63,303 nt of DNA from Gammaproteobacteria bacterium. GTDB taxonomy: Bacteria; Pseudomonadota; Gammaproteobacteria; GCA-001735895. The translations under genes and the position numbers were made by a program. The DNA lies in NCBI GenBank assembly GCA_022340305.1, contig JAJDOF010000051.1:1-63303 (forward strand), in the 5' to 3' direction. Below are positions 46,303-54,243 of this stretch, in pieces (within the stretch, counting starts at the first letter, position 1; every line of letters starts with the position of its first letter). The notes below the pieces were generated by a model. It was not told where the DNA came from, did no database searches, and was given only the letters and a program-made list of their open reading frames with translations.

Positions 46303-47730
46303 ATGGATGCAGACGCGAAATTTTTCGATGAGATGTTTGGCACGGGGGAAACCGCGCGTGAGCCATATCGGCAGTACCACAACTGGTTCGAGGCCGAAGA
46401 CAGCGCACAGCTGCAGAAAAAATCTGTCGAAGCAGAGCGCCTGTTTCGCCGCACCGGAATCACCTTCAATGTATACGGCGATGACGAGGCTACCGAGCGC
46501 CTGATCCCCTTCGACCTGGTACCCCGCATTCTGTCCGCGCGCGAATGGGCGCGACTGGAACGCGGTATCAAGCAACGCGTGCGCGCCCTGAATGCCTTTT
46601 TGAATGACATCTATCACCGCCAGGAAATCCTGCGTGCCGGGCGTATTCCGCACGAGTTGATCGCCAACAACGACGCTTTCCTGCCGAAAATGATCGGTGT
46701 ATCCCCGCCCGGAGGCGTCTACACACACATCGTTGGCGTCGATATCGTGCGTACCGACGAAAATGAATTTTTCGTGCTGGAGGATAATGCGCGCACGCCG
46801 TCCGGTGTCTCCTACATGCTGGAAAATCGCGAAACCATGCTGCATATGTTTCCGGACCTGTTTAGCCAGATTCCGGTGCAGGTGATCAGCGACTATCCCA
46901 AGAACCTGCGGCGTTCGCTGGCGGCCTGCGCGCCACCAGCCTGCCAGGGAAAGCCGGTAGTGGCCGTGCTGACGCCGGGCATCCACAATTCAGCCTATTA
47001 CGAGCATTCCTTTCTCGCCGACCAGATGGGTGCCGAACTGGTTGAGGGGCACGACCTGCGCGTGGTCGACGGACGCGTGGCGATGCGCACTACCCGGGGT
47101 TACACACCCATCGATGTGCTTTATCGGCGCGTCGACGACGACTACCTTGACCCACTCAACTTCAATGCCGGCTCCATGCTGGGCGTACCTGGAGTGATGG
47201 ATGTCTACCGCGCAGGGGGAATAACGCTCGCCAATGCACCGGGCACCGGAATCGCCGATGACAAGGCGATCTACTCTTACATGCCCGAGATCGTCGAGTT
47301 CTATACCGGCGAAAGCCCGATTTTGAAAAACGTGGAAACCTGGCGTTGCGTCGAGCCGGATGCCCTGGCCTATGTGCTCGAGCACCTGACCGAGCTGGTG
47401 GTCAAGGAAGTGCATGGCTCCGGTGGTTATGGTCTGCTCGTCGGACCGGCCGCGAGCAAACGCGAAATCGAGCAATTCAGGAAAAAGCTGAAGGCCAATC
47501 CCGGCAACTACATCGCCCAGCCAACGCTATCGCTATCGACGGTGCCGATACTCACCGATGCGGGACTCGCACCGCGACACGTCGACCTGCGGCCCTATGT
47601 ACAGGTGTCGCCGAACAGTATCAACGTGACGCCCGGCGGGCTGACACGGGTTGCGCTCAAGCAGGGCTCGCTGGTGGTCAACTCCAGCCAGGGTGGTGGC
47701 ACCAAGGACACCTGGGTGCTGGAGGAGTAA
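46303..47730 (+). CDS. Circularly permuted ATP-grasp protein of the Anbu cluster
   Basis: The 475-residue protein belongs to the permuted ATP-grasp type 2 (DUF404/DUF407) family. Typical segments are LNAFLNDIYHRQEILRAGRI, the ATP-grasp acidic stretch NEFFVLEDNARTPSGVSYML, and a late PYVQVSPNSINVTPGGLTRV region. These enzymes are predicted to form peptide-like amide bonds. The gene is followed with a one-base overlap by the alpha-E gene, then a transglutaminase and the Anbu protease, a combination known from many proteobacteria and proposed to make and break a small peptide tag. The substrate is unknown. Confidence 0.88.
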   Translation: MDADAKFFDEMFGTGETAREPYRQYHNWFEAEDSAQLQKKSVEAERLFRRTGITFNVYGDDEATERLIPFDLVPRILSAREWARLERGIKQRVRALNAFLNDIYHRQEILRAGRIPHELIANNDAFLPKMIGVSPPGGVYTHIVGVDIVRTDENEFFVLEDNARTPSGVSYMLENRETMLHMFPDLFSQIPVQVISDYPKNLRRSLAACAPPACQGKPVVAVLTPGIHNSAYYEHSFLADQMGAELVEGHDLRVVDGRVAMRTTRGYTPIDVLYRRVDDDYLDPLNFNAGSMLGVPGVMDVYRAGGITLANAPGTGIADDKAIYSYMPEIVEFYTGESPILKNVETWRCVEPDALAYVLEHLTELVVKEVHGSGGYGLLVGPAASKREIEQFRKKLKANPGNYIAQPTLSLSTVPILTDAGLAPRHVDLRPYVQVSPNSINVTPGGLTRVALKQGSLVVNSSQGGGTKDTWVLEE

Positions 47731-48671
47731 TGCTGGGCAAAACCGCCGGTGGACTCTACTGGATGTTTCGCTACCTGGAACGCAGCGAAAACACCACGCG
47801 CCTGCTCGATGCAGGCTTTCGCATTGCGATTACCCGCTCCAGCGCGGCCAAGAACGAGTGGGCTTCGGTCGTCACCACCGCCGGTGTTTGCGAGGCCTAC
47901 GAGCAACGCCACAAAGTGTTTGAGGCCAACGCGGTGATCGATTTCCTGTTGCGTGACCGTGCCAACCCATCGAGCGTGCTGTCGGTGGTCGAGGCCGCGC
48001 GCGATAATGCCCGCCTGGTACGCACCGCGCTCACGCGCGAGGTCTGGGAGGCGACCAACGAGTGCTGGATGACGCTGACCAGCGTCCTGCAGCACCCGGT
48101 ACTGACCAAGAACCTGAGCGATGTGCTCGGCACGATTCGCCAGCAGAGCGCGCTGGTGCGCGGCGCCTTGCATGGCACCATGTTGCGCAACGACATCTAT
48201 AACTTCGCCCGGCTCGGCACCTTTATCGAACGCGCCGACAATACCGCGCGCATACTCGACGTCAAGTACTACGTGCTGCTGCCGTCGATCTCCTACGTCG
48301 GCTCATCGCTCGACAACGTGCAGTGGGATTCGATCCTGCGCTCGGTTTCCGGGTTACGCGCCTACCGCTGGATGCATGGAGGGGAAGTTACTCCGACCGG
48401 GATCGCGGACTTCCTGGTCCTCGACGGCCAGATGCCGCGTTCTCTGGCCTTCTGTCACAACAAGATTCACGACAACCTCGGCTACCTGGCACGCAACTAT
48501 GACACACGCTACCCGTGCAACGAGCTGGCCGACGCGATGCTGGCGCGATTCAGAAACATCACCATCAACGCCATCCTCGACATTGGCCTGCACCAATATC
48601 TCGAGGAATTTCTGCTTGAAAACAACAAGCTAGCGCTCCAGATCGAGCGCGACTTCCGCTTCAGCGAGTAA
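47730..48671 (+). CDS. Alpha-E domain protein of the Anbu cluster
   Basis: The 313-residue, all-helical protein begins MLGKTAGGLYWMFRYLERSE and matches the DUF403/alpha-E family. The ATG shares one base with the preceding stop (TAATG) and has GGAGGAG just upstream, so it is co-translated with the ATP-grasp protein. Alpha-E proteins almost always accompany this ATP-grasp, sometimes fused. Their own activity is not known. A longer frame upstream is only an overlap with the ATP-grasp gene in another frame. Confidence 0.87.
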   Translation: MLGKTAGGLYWMFRYLERSENTTRLLDAGFRIAITRSSAAKNEWASVVTTAGVCEAYEQRHKVFEANAVIDFLLRDRANPSSVLSVVEAARDNARLVRTALTREVWEATNECWMTLTSVLQHPVLTKNLSDVLGTIRQQSALVRGALHGTMLRNDIYNFARLGTFIERADNTARILDVKYYVLLPSISYVGSSLDNVQWDSILRSVSGLRAYRWMHGGEVTPTGIADFLVLDGQMPRSLAFCHNKIHDNLGYLARNYDTRYPCNELADAMLARFRNITINAILDIGLHQYLEEFLLENNKLALQIERDFRFSE

Positions 48672-48674
48672 ACC

Positions 48675-49475
48675 ATGCGTCTCAAGATTCGTCACCAGAC
48701 CAGCTACGATTACGACAGCCCGGTGCAATACGGGTTGCAGCAATTGCGTCTGCGCCCGAAGACCAGCGCCGGCCAATCGATATGCAGCTGGGAACTGGAG
48801 ATCAAGGGCGGTCGAGTGGAGCTTGAATTCGAAGACCAGCACTGCAACCATGTCGACCTGGTCAGTATCGAGCCCGGCGCGCGGCAAATCCAGATCATCT
48901 GTGAGGGCGAGGTCGAAACCGGCAACAATGCCGGCGTGATCGGCCATCACCAGGGTTACTCACCGCTGTGGCTGTTCGAACGTTCGACTGCACTCACCAG
49001 CCCCGGCCCTGAAATCAACAAGCTGGTCGATAAGGTGGGTATGGATTTCGAAAATGACATCGCGCGCCTGCATGAGCTATCCAGCCAGATTCTCGCGACC
49101 GTCGCCTACCTGAGCGACAAAACTCACTCGCAAACCACCGCCGAGGAGGCCCTGGTGGCGGGTCACGGCGTCTGCCAGGACCATGCGCAGCTGTTTGTCG
49201 CCGCGGCCCGGCTGATGGGATTCCCGGCGCGCTACGTGAGCGGTTACCTGATGATGACCGACCAGGTACAGCAGGATGCGAGTCACGCCTGGGCCGAGGC
49301 CCATGTGGTTGATATCGGCTGGGTTGGGTTCGATGTCTCCAACGGCATATCGCCGGACGAACGCTACGTACGCATCGCCACAGGACTCGACTACCGGGAT
49401 GCCGCCCCCATATCCGGGATGCGTTACGGCAACAGCGCCGAATCGATGATGGTATCCATCCAGGTAGAACAGTAA
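48675..49475 (+). CDS. Transglutaminase-like cysteine protease of the Anbu cluster
   Basis: The 266-residue protein has an N-terminal beta domain (MRLKIRHQTSYDYDSPVQYG) and a transglutaminase core. The triad is visible: Cys in GHGVCQDHAQLF, His in ASHAWAEAHV and Asp in GWVGFDVSNG. It starts three bases after the alpha-E stop. Members of this family cleave or transfer amide bonds and are predicted to act on the product of the ATP-grasp partner. Confidence 0.88.
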   Translation: MRLKIRHQTSYDYDSPVQYGLQQLRLRPKTSAGQSICSWELEIKGGRVELEFEDQHCNHVDLVSIEPGARQIQIICEGEVETGNNAGVIGHHQGYSPLWLFERSTALTSPGPEINKLVDKVGMDFENDIARLHELSSQILATVAYLSDKTHSQTTAEEALVAGHGVCQDHAQLFVAAARLMGFPARYVSGYLMMTDQVQQDASHAWAEAHVVDIGWVGFDVSNGISPDERYVRIATGLDYRDAAPISGMRYGNSAESMMVSIQVEQ

Positions 49476-49509
49476 ACTAGGGGCTTCTTTCGACCGGATT
49501 CGCCCTACG

Positions 49510-50241
49510 ATGACTTATTGCGTTAGTCTGCTGCTAAATAAAGGTCTCGTTTTCATGTCCGACACCCGCACCAACTCGGGTGTCGATAATGTTTCCACCT
49601 ACCGCAAGATGTTCACCTGGTCGAAGCCGGGGGAACGGGTCATTACCATGCTGACTGCCGGCAACCTGGCGACCACACAAACACTGGTCAGCCTGCTGGA
49701 CGAGCGCAGCAAGGCACCCGCCGAGCGCAAGCCCTCGTTGCTGGAGGCGCCGACCATGTTCCAGGTCGCCAGCATAGTCGGCGAAACCCTGCGCGAAGTG
49801 ATCGAATCGACTTCGCCCAGCGGCCAGAGTGCGGATTCACAGTTTGGCGCGACCGTCATCCTTGGTGGCCAGGTCGCCCCCAGCGACCCGCGCCTGTTTC
49901 TGATCTATCCCGAGGGGAACTTTATCGAGGCCACCGAGGATACGCGCTTTTTTCAAGCGGGCGAAACCAAGTACGGCCGCCCGATCCTGGTGCGTGCAAT
50001 CGATCCGGAGATGAGCTTTGAGGAAGCGGTGAAACTGCTGCTGGTGTCTTTCGACTCCACTATCAAGGCCAACCTTTCTGTCGGCCTGCCGCTCGATCTG
50101 CAGATTTATACAAAGGATAGCTTCGCCGTGGGCGCCGAGCGCCGCTTCGAATGGGATGATCCCTATTACCAGTCGATATCCACCAGTTGGGGCGAATCGT
50201 TGAGAACCGCGCTCAAGGCATTACCCGACTACGAGTTATAG
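49510..50241 (+). CDS. Anbu (proteasome-like) peptidase
   Basis: The 243-residue protein begins MTYCVSLLLNKGLVFMSDTR, the characteristic Anbu start. Removal of Met would expose the N-terminal Thr nucleophile. The Asp and Lys expected for an Ntn-hydrolase are in SDTRTN and YRKMF. Anbu forms open-ring or helical assemblies related to HslV and the 20S proteasome, with little activity known on standard substrates. It ends the four-gene cluster. The order ATP-grasp, alpha-E, transglutaminase, Anbu matches the widespread arrangement. Confidence 0.9.
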   Translation: MTYCVSLLLNKGLVFMSDTRTNSGVDNVSTYRKMFTWSKPGERVITMLTAGNLATTQTLVSLLDERSKAPAERKPSLLEAPTMFQVASIVGETLREVIESTSPSGQSADSQFGATVILGGQVAPSDPRLFLIYPEGNFIEATEDTRFFQAGETKYGRPILVRAIDPEMSFEEAVKLLLVSFDSTIKANLSVGLPLDLQIYTKDSFAVGAERRFEWDDPYYQSISTSWGESLRTALKALPDYEL

Positions 50242-50575
50242 CCATTTAGAGGGAGATTTCGCGAGCGTCTCACAGTTTCCAGGCCCGCGTGTAGCGTTCG
50301 CGCTTGAGTAAACCATCCCCCGTGGCCCGCTCATGCTGTTTCGTGCAGTCGCGCCCTGCTCGCTCGCTATCACCGGGGTCTCCAGATAACCACTTCTTAA
50401 TCAACAGAAAACTATTATTCGTTTGTTACGCGTGGCAGATCTTTCTAGTGTGGGTTCCATCTGCTCTGGCCGAGGTAGCGGCCCGGGCGCCGCGCTAACC
50501 ATGGCGCTTCACTCGAGCGATACTCCAGCCAGCCGCCAGCCCACTGGCACAGTGAACAATGCAATGGAGAGAGTG
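50242..50575. other. Intergenic stretch after the Anbu gene
   Basis: About 330 bases with no supported gene, hairpin or repeat. It leads into a small open frame that has its own ribosome site. Confidence 0.45.
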
Positions 50576-50767
50576 ATGACTATCAGCACCCTGGTATTGA
50601 AACCGATCGACCTGTTGATCCACGCGGCGCGAAAAAAATCGGCAGCTAGCGTCGAAGAGCCGCTGCAACGCGAATGGTTAGACGATCACGAATTCTCGTT
50701 TGATGAAGTGGGTCGCAGTATCAACGGTTTACCGATACGCAGAAAGTCGGCCAGGGATCGAGACTAG
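50576..50767 (+). CDS. Small protein, unknown function
   Basis: The 63-residue frame starts MTISTLVLKPIDLLIHAARK and ends in a basic tail (LPIRRKSARDRD). GGAGAG lies eight bases before the ATG at 50576. Longer in-frame starts at 50564 and further upstream lack such a site. The N-terminal half could form an amphipathic helix; no family is recognised. Confidence 0.45.
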   Translation: MTISTLVLKPIDLLIHAARKKSAASVEEPLQREWLDDHEFSFDEVGRSINGLPIRRKSARDRD

Positions 50768-50949
50768 CCAGGGCAAAGGCGCCAGCCGAATTGCCTGATA
50801 CCCTCGATAACAACAGGGTCGGCCCGGAAATTACGGCTATTCACGAACGAACATTGAAGCCGGCTGGCAACGAAGAAAGATCAAATCTGTGGCAATTGAG
50901 TGCCCGCGCAGGCAGCAGGATAATCTGACAGTATTGCCACCAACTGTGG

Positions 50950-52230
50950 TCAATCGTCAACCCTGTCCTGTTCTGCAGCTGACGGTGCAGCCACGGATTC
51001 GCTCTCGTCGTCGCTAATGGTATCGATGGTGGAAACCGTCAAACCGACGCGCATGGCATCGGCAAAAGAAATATGCTCGTCCATCGGTGTTACCTCCCGC
51101 AGCCGAAGCCGGTAAACCACGAAACCAATCATCGAACAGTGCACCAGCGCGGTAAAGATGAACAATCCAGCGCCACCAAATAAACGCATCGATACAGACG
51201 CCAGGATGGGGCCGACGACGGCGCCAAGCGCAAAGACCAGCAGTAACCCGCAAGCCACTTCGACATAGCGACTGGGATCGGCAAAATCGTTGGTATGCGC
51301 TACGCAAACCGCGTACAGCGGAAAAGCGAACAGCCCGTAGGCAAAGGCAACCGGTAACAGGTATTCAACGGTCGATGCATTCAGCATCGCCAGCAAAATA
51401 CCGGCGCACATCGCTCCCACGCAAATCAGCAGGATGACACGGCGTCGATCCATGCGGTCCGACATGCGGCCCAGCGGCCATTGCCCGATTGCGCCGGCAA
51501 TTACCGACACACTCATGAAAATAGCCACCGTCGACACGTCGCCACCATCGCCCCTGGCAAATACCGGCGCCAGCGCCCAGAAAGAACCATTGGCGAGCCC
51601 CACCGCGAGGCAGCCAACAACACCTGCGGGGCTGGTCTCGTAGAGGCGGCGAAAGTTGATTTTTACAGATTCTATCGGCGCGGGTTCCGCTGATTTTGAC
51701 AGGGCCACTGGCACCGCCGCCAGCGACACCAGAATCGATGCCACCGAAAATAACAGGAAATTTGACGGTTCATCGAGCATCAGCATCATCTGGCCGAGGG
51801 TCACAACGGTCAGATTGATAATGGTATAAATTGAAAATACCGTGCCCCGGTTTTCATTAGTGGCTTTTTCATTGAGCCAGCTTTCGATCACCATGTATAA
51901 CACCGCGAAGCAAATTCCGGTGGCAAAACGCAATACCCACCAGATCATCGGACTCAGGGCAAACGCATGAATCAGCACCGAACAGGATGCGATGGTCGCC
52001 ATCGCGGTGAACGTTCGAATATGTCCGACGCGACGAACAATATAGGGGCCGTAAACACAGCCCGCGGCAAAACCCAGAAAATAGGAAGAGCCGAGGATAC
52101 CGATATCGAGGGCCGAGAATGCTTCGATGCTGGCGCGCACCGGTAACAGGGTCGTTTGCAGACCATTGCCCATCAGTAAAAGCGAAACGCTTAGCAGCAA
52201 CGCAAAAATCGGTACCACGATGGCAATCAT
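50950..52230 (-). CDS. Major facilitator superfamily transporter (YcaD-like)
   Basis: The 426-residue protein has twelve hydrophobic helices with the central loop typical of MFS carriers. Motif A-like segments are GPYIVRRVGHIRTF after helix 2 and GRMSDRMDRRRVIL after helix 8. The short soluble C-terminal tail (DEHISFADAMRVG onward) is acidic. The overall form resembles YcaD-type carriers of unknown substrate. It is a single gene, with its 5' end facing an inverted-repeat element. Confidence 0.83.
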   Translation of the reverse strand: MIAIVVPIFALLLSVSLLLMGNGLQTTLLPVRASIEAFSALDIGILGSSYFLGFAAGCVYGPYIVRRVGHIRTFTAMATIASCSVLIHAFALSPMIWWVLRFATGICFAVLYMVIESWLNEKATNENRGTVFSIYTIINLTVVTLGQMMLMLDEPSNFLLFSVASILVSLAAVPVALSKSAEPAPIESVKINFRRLYETSPAGVVGCLAVGLANGSFWALAPVFARGDGGDVSTVAIFMSVSVIAGAIGQWPLGRMSDRMDRRRVILLICVGAMCAGILLAMLNASTVEYLLPVAFAYGLFAFPLYAVCVAHTNDFADPSRYVEVACGLLLVFALGAVVGPILASVSMRLFGGAGLFIFTALVHCSMIGFVVYRLRLREVTPMDEHISFADAMRVGLTVSTIDTISDDESESVAAPSAAEQDRVDD

Positions 52231-52346
52231 TGGTCTGTATATCCCGCGGACATAGAACAGGCCGCAGTATACCTGTTTAAACCAGCAACGAACGACATAG
52301 TCCCGTTGGAATCATCTGCAAAAGGGAGGGAATAATAACAAATCCG

Positions 52347-52498
52347 GCTGATGAGATAACTTCGACAGAGTGATGGGATGAACACCACTCGTATGAAGCG
52401 GCGTCACAATGCGCCATTATTGAGTTTCAACCATCAATAACCAACGAGAGGTGTTCATCCCATCACTCTTGCAGCAGGAAAACTGATAATTCATCAGC
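52347..52498. mobile_element. Nested inverted-repeat element (MITE-like or cruciform)
   Basis: Two 23-base arms at 52369-52391 and 52445-52467 match at 22 of 23 positions as inverted repeats; both contain AGTGATGGGATGAACACC or its complement. An outer pair, GCTGATGA at 52347-52354 and TCATCAGC at 52491-52498, adds a second layer. The 53-base interior contains a TTATTGA/TCAATAA hairpin. There is no coding capacity. It lies between the 5' end of the MFS gene and the 3' end of the transglycosylase gene. A transposon-derived miniature element is the best reading; a regulatory structure is possible. Confidence 0.7.
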
Positions 52499-52522
52499 TT
52501 CCAACCAGTACTCGGCTGCTGG

Positions 52523-53737
52523 TTACTCGGCCAATGAGAGGGTTGCTGCGGAGTTGCGCACCGCCCGCATCGCCTTGCGATCGAGATGTCCGTCGGCAAT
52601 CATGTCGTTGGCGGCCTGAAAGCGGCTTAACGCCCGCCGGGTAGCGGGGCCGAATATGCCGTCTACCTTGCCGGCATCGTAGCCCAGTAACGCGAGGTCC
52701 GCCTGCAGACGCTGCACTTTGTCGACTGTGATCGGTTCGCCGCCGGTATCGAGCTGACGTGTCAGCACACCGCCTCCTGCAATTCGGTCGGCCAGCCGAC
52801 CGACCGCTATGGCGTAGTACTCGGAACGGTTCCAGCGCATGATGACGTCGAAATTTTCGTAGGTAAGAAAAGCAGGGCCAAGGTGGCCGGAGGGGACCAG
52901 TATGGCGGCAGGGATGTCGAGCGCCGGCAGGTCGCCGCCGAAGGCATCGGTAATGCCCAGGCGCACCCATTGCGCCAGCGAGCGCGTCCCCTCCCTACCG
53001 CTCAGGCTAAAATCGAATCCTTGTGGCAGCCTGACTTCGCGGCCCCAACGCAGCTCCGCACGCCAACCGATACCACGCAGAAAATTAGCGGCCGAGGCCA
53101 GAGAATCGGGAATGCTGGTCCACAGGTCGCGTCGCCCGTCGCCGTCGCCGTCGACGGCATATTGCAGGAACACCGACGGCAGGAACTGCATGTTGCCGAT
53201 TGCTCCAGCCCAGGAACCGCGCATGTACTCGTGTTCAATATCCCCTGCTGCAATAATCCTGAGTGCAGCGACGAATTCGTCGCTGAAAAAAGCAGGACGG
53301 CGCTGATCACAGGCCAGGGTCGCGAGCGCGTCGGTTGTACGAATCTTGCCGAAGTAGGCTCCATAATTGGTTTCGAGCCCCCAGAAGGCCAGCAGATACT
53401 GGCCTGGGACACCGTACTCGCGTTGCAGGCGAAGCAGCAAGTCGCGATGCTCGGCATACAGCGCGCGGCCCTGCGCCACGCGCTGCTCGGTGACTCGAGG
53501 GATATAGTAATCGGCAAACGTCCTGGTGAACTCCGGTTGACTGCGATCGAGATTGATCACGCGCTCAAGGCGGATCGTTTCGTCCAGCACGGACGCAACC
53601 ACGGAGGCACTGATACCCTGATGCCGTGCACGCTCACCCAGCGCTGCGAGGCAGGATTCGAATACCGCGCCGGATTCCTGTGCGAGCACCGGTGGCGCAA
53701 GCCACAGCAAAGCCGCCGCGACAACAACACGCGACAC
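52523..53737 (-). CDS. Lytic murein transglycosylase (MltB family, GH103) with peptidoglycan-binding domain
   Basis: The 404-residue exported enzyme has a signal peptide (VVVAAALLWLAPPVLAQES) and a GH103 domain with the catalytic Glu in AFWGLETNYGAYFG. Typical blocks are GSWAGAIGNMQFLPSVFLQY and DGDGRRDLW. A C-terminal peptidoglycan-binding domain follows (about 345-400, LQADLALLGYDAGKVDGIFG). It cleaves peptidoglycan to 1,6-anhydro products in the periplasm. The GTG at 53737 was chosen because it has GGAG upstream and starts the signal peptide. An ATG at 53893, also with a purine-rich site, would add 52 residues before it. Confidence 0.85.
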   Translation of the reverse strand: MSRVVVAAALLWLAPPVLAQESGAVFESCLAALGERARHQGISASVVASVLDETIRLERVINLDRSQPEFTRTFADYYIPRVTEQRVAQGRALYAEHRDLLLRLQREYGVPGQYLLAFWGLETNYGAYFGKIRTTDALATLACDQRRPAFFSDEFVAALRIIAAGDIEHEYMRGSWAGAIGNMQFLPSVFLQYAVDGDGDGRRDLWTSIPDSLASAANFLRGIGWRAELRWGREVRLPQGFDFSLSGREGTRSLAQWVRLGITDAFGGDLPALDIPAAILVPSGHLGPAFLTYENFDVIMRWNRSEYYAIAVGRLADRIAGGGVLTRQLDTGGEPITVDKVQRLQADLALLGYDAGKVDGIFGPATRRALSRFQAANDMIADGHLDRKAMRAVRNSAATLSLAE

Positions 53738-54243
53738 GGCGACTCCACGGCAGCAAGCATTGCCAAAGCCCTGGCCAGGAAAAAGGCTCCCGGGTGAATC
53801 ACTAACTCGACATGGCTCGCTTTGCAGCGAACCAGGAACATATTCCGGCATGATTCGTCGTGCTTCTTGCCGATCAGAATTCTGAATTTTCATTGCCCCA
53901 TCCTCTCAGGAAATGGAGTCTTCGACAATCGCGGCGTGACCGAACTGATATCGGAGGTGCCCGCGGTGGGTGACGAAGACACTAAATTGGTGCGCCAATG
54001 CAATGCTCGAATAACCGACCGGTGCAACAAACCCGATCCAGTCAAATGCATCACTGAATCCTTCGACTAATTTCTTGCAGCCGGGAGGAATTATTAGCAA
54101 AACCGCCTGATGGACCGACTTTGATAGAGCCTGTCCCCGGAATGATATTGACGGGAAAAAACGCGGGGGCATGGTTGACTGCGGGGTCATGATCCGCTCC
54201 AGTCGAGTCCATCATTTAACCTGGCAGCGGATACATCCCTGGG
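53738..54243. other. Gap between the transglycosylase and polysaccharide genes
   Basis: If the transglycosylase starts at 53737, about 500 bases remain. They hold an in-frame extension up to 53893 and a 94-codon minus-strand frame (53906-54190) with no recognisable domain. No terminator is evident. Confidence 0.4.

Noticed and set aside
53906..54190. 94-codon minus-strand open frame between mltB and wzc-like genes
   Set aside because: No domain, no signal peptide and no clear ribosome site; it probably runs through untranslated DNA.
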